From the NCBI GenBank assembly GCA_025455505.1, contig JALOMK010000108.1, forward strand, positions 1 to 7,380: DNA of 7,380 nucleotides, in the 5' to 3' direction. Of the stretch, positions 6,576 to 7,380 are shown in pieces. The notes beneath the pieces are model-generated. The model was not told where the DNA came from. It worked only from the letters and a program-made list of their open reading frames with translations, and did not search any database. A program made the position numbers and the translations under genes. Every line of letters starts with the position of its first letter. The first letter of the stretch is position 1. The stretch comes from Bacteroidales bacterium (lineage in GTDB: Bacteria > Bacteroidota > Bacteroidia > Bacteroidales > VadinHA17).

Positions 6576-6593
6576 ACCTGCACGACCTGCACG
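6576..6593. repeat. Perfect 9-bp tandem duplication
   Basis: ACCTGCACG occurs twice in a row (6576-6584 and 6585-6593), and the first two bases of a third copy (AC) follow. It adjoins the 8-nt array and ends 16 bp before the mnmD start codon. It therefore lies within or next to that gene's leader, where a change in copy number could alter spacing. Confidence 0.75.
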
Positions 6594-6609
6594 ACAATAG
6601 AATACCGCG

Positions 6610-7266
6610 ATGACAGATATAATCAGGACCTCCGACGGGTCACACACAATATATGTACCGGGACTGGATGAACATTATCACTCAGTTCACGGGGCAATCC
6701 AGGAATCACAGCACATTTTCATCGGATACGGCTTCGACAGCTGCGGCGCCAACCCCTGCAGGATACTTGAGATAGGTCTTGGCACCGGGCTGAATGCTCT
6801 TCTCACCGCACTGAGGTCAGCGACAACAGGCCAAAAGGTTCTTTATACAAGCATTGAAAAATACCCCCTGAGCAATGAAACCGCCAGTATGCTGAATTAC
6901 CCGTCTCTCACCGGCGAAGGATCTCATGAGGTTTTCAGTGCCATACACTCCTGCGAGTGGGAAACCTGGACTGACATTACTCAGCTCATGCAGATAAGGA
7001 AGATAAAGGAAGATTTTACAGGAATGGATCTCCGGGGCAAATTTGACCTTATATATTTTGATGCCTTCGGGCCCGACAAACAACCTGAAATGTGGACTGC
7101 TGAAATATTCGAAAAGATAGCGATCGTATCTGAACCCGGGACAATACTTGTAACTTACTCAGCCAAGGGAGAAGTAAAAAGAAAGTTAAGGGCGTGCGGG
7201 TTCGAGGTGACTATGCTGCCCGGTCCCCCGGGCAAGAGAGAGATTACAAGGGGCATCAGAAAATAA
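6610..7266 (+). CDS. mnmD: Stand-alone tRNA 5-(aminomethyl)uridine methyltransferase, MnmD type (MnmC2 domain)
   Basis: This is a 218-aa cytoplasmic SAM-dependent methyltransferase of the DUF752/MnmC2 family. It is predicted to methylate 5-aminomethyl-(2-thio)uridine at tRNA wobble position 34 to the methylaminomethyl form, downstream of MnmE/MnmG. Family marks are YHSVHGAIQESQHIFI (23-38), the SAM-binding loop ILEIGLGTGLNALL (52-65), the acidic strand end SIEKYPL (81-87), the hallmark DLIYFDAFGPDKQPEMWT (146-163), and the C-terminal GFEVTMLPGPPGKREITRG (197-215). The length fits the methyltransferase domain alone. The FAD-dependent oxidase domain fused to it in E. coli MnmC is absent: a stop follows directly, and the adjacent gene begins with an export signal. 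The ATG at 6610 is well placed relative to the YHS motif, and no Shine-Dalgarno is evident. Repeats crowd the upstream region. No partner tRNA-modification gene is nearby. Confidence 0.93.
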   Translation: MTDIIRTSDGSHTIYVPGLDEHYHSVHGAIQESQHIFIGYGFDSCGANPCRILEIGLGTGLNALLTALRSATTGQKVLYTSIEKYPLSNETASMLNYPSLTGEGSHEVFSAIHSCEWETWTDITQLMQIRKIKEDFTGMDLRGKFDLIYFDAFGPDKQPEMWTAEIFEKIAIVSEPGTILVTYSAKGEVKRKLRACGFEVTMLPGPPGKREITRGIRK

Positions 7267-7282
7267 ATATGCCGTTAAGGCC

Positions 7283-7309
7283 TTTGCTTTTTTCAAAGTA
7301 TTATCTTTG
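7283..7309 (+). promoter_or_regulatory. Bacteroidota-type promoter (-33 and -7) for the right-edge gene
   Basis: TATCTTTG (7302-7309) matches the -7 consensus TAnnTTTG exactly, and TTTG (7283-7286) matches the -33 element. The 15-nt spacing is somewhat shorter than usual. Transcription would begin near 7315, giving a leader of about 24 nt to the ATG at 7339. A 5-bp inverted repeat, CTTTG (7282-7286) and CAAAG (7294-7298), overlaps the -33 element and could be chance. Confidence 0.55.
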
Positions 7310-7338
7310 CGGAAATTTTTAAAACTAAAATCCAGATT

Positions 7339-7380
7339 ATGAAAATCAGAAATTTGATTGCCTTGACTGCGGTTGCGGCT
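7339..7380 (+). CDS. Partial exported protein (first 14 codons only)
   Basis: An ATG at 7339 opens a frame that runs off the window edge and encodes MKIRNLIALTAVAA. The K/R-containing N-terminus followed by an unbroken hydrophobic Ala/Leu run is the start of a signal peptide, so the product is probably periplasmic, outer-membrane or secreted. A good Bacteroidota promoter lies just upstream, supporting this start and a transcription unit separate from mnmD. Nothing of the mature protein is visible, so no function can be offered. Confidence 0.6.
   Translation, partial: MKIRNLIALTAVAA

Noticed and set aside
6533..6593. Possible CRISPR-like array
   Set aside because: The units are 8-9 nt and directly abutting, with no unique spacers and no cas genes, so this is a microsatellite-type repeat.
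7272..7293. GCC/GGC stem plus T-rich stretch as an mnmD terminator
   Set aside because: The stem is only 3 bp and the T-run is offset and interrupted, so it does not meet a reasonable standard for an intrinsic terminator.

Overview
The window looks like chromosomal DNA from a member of the Bacteroidota, most likely a Bacteroidales-type anaerobe or environmental relative. This is inferred from three things. There are two good matches to the Bacteroidota sigma factor -7 element (TAnnTTTG), and most starts lack a clear Shine-Dalgarno sequence. The protein set is also typical of that phylum: a LytTR response regulator, a transketolase with the SDG/DPGH motif variants I associate with it, and a Tat-exported sugar phosphate isomerase-like protein. 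No mobile element, phage gene, CRISPR array, rRNA or tRNA was seen.

Layout. The left edge (1-819, minus strand) carries a LytTR-family response regulator. Three bases after its stop begins a truncated gene encoding an export signal, plausibly its sensor partner. Divergent from it (909-4680, plus strand) are a full-length transketolase, a secreted CotH-kinase-like protein 13 bp downstream, and, 42 bp further on, a DUF4956 membrane protein. A probable separate promoter then drives a YqaB-like HAD sugar-phosphate phosphatase (4751-5350). This gene converges on a Tat-signal TIM-barrel protein on the minus strand (5480-6421), which has a convincing intrinsic terminator. The right end has a stand-alone MnmD-type tRNA methyltransferase (6610-7266), and then a promoter and the first 14 codons of another exported protein.

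How the genes relate. Transketolase and the HAD phosphatase belong to central sugar-phosphate metabolism, and mnmD to tRNA wobble-base modification. The CotH-like/DUF4956 pair is the least understood part. These two families are, to my knowledge, often found together with a VTC-type polyphosphate polymerase domain protein, which is absent here. The Tat protein probably acts on sugars or polyols outside the cytoplasm.

The non-coding DNA has structure of its own. Degenerate arrays of an 8-nt unit (consensus close to GGGCGTAA) lie on both sides of the Tat-protein gene, one next to a GC-rich palindrome and the other next to a perfect 9-bp tandem duplication. They are the most notable unexplained sequence signal in the window.
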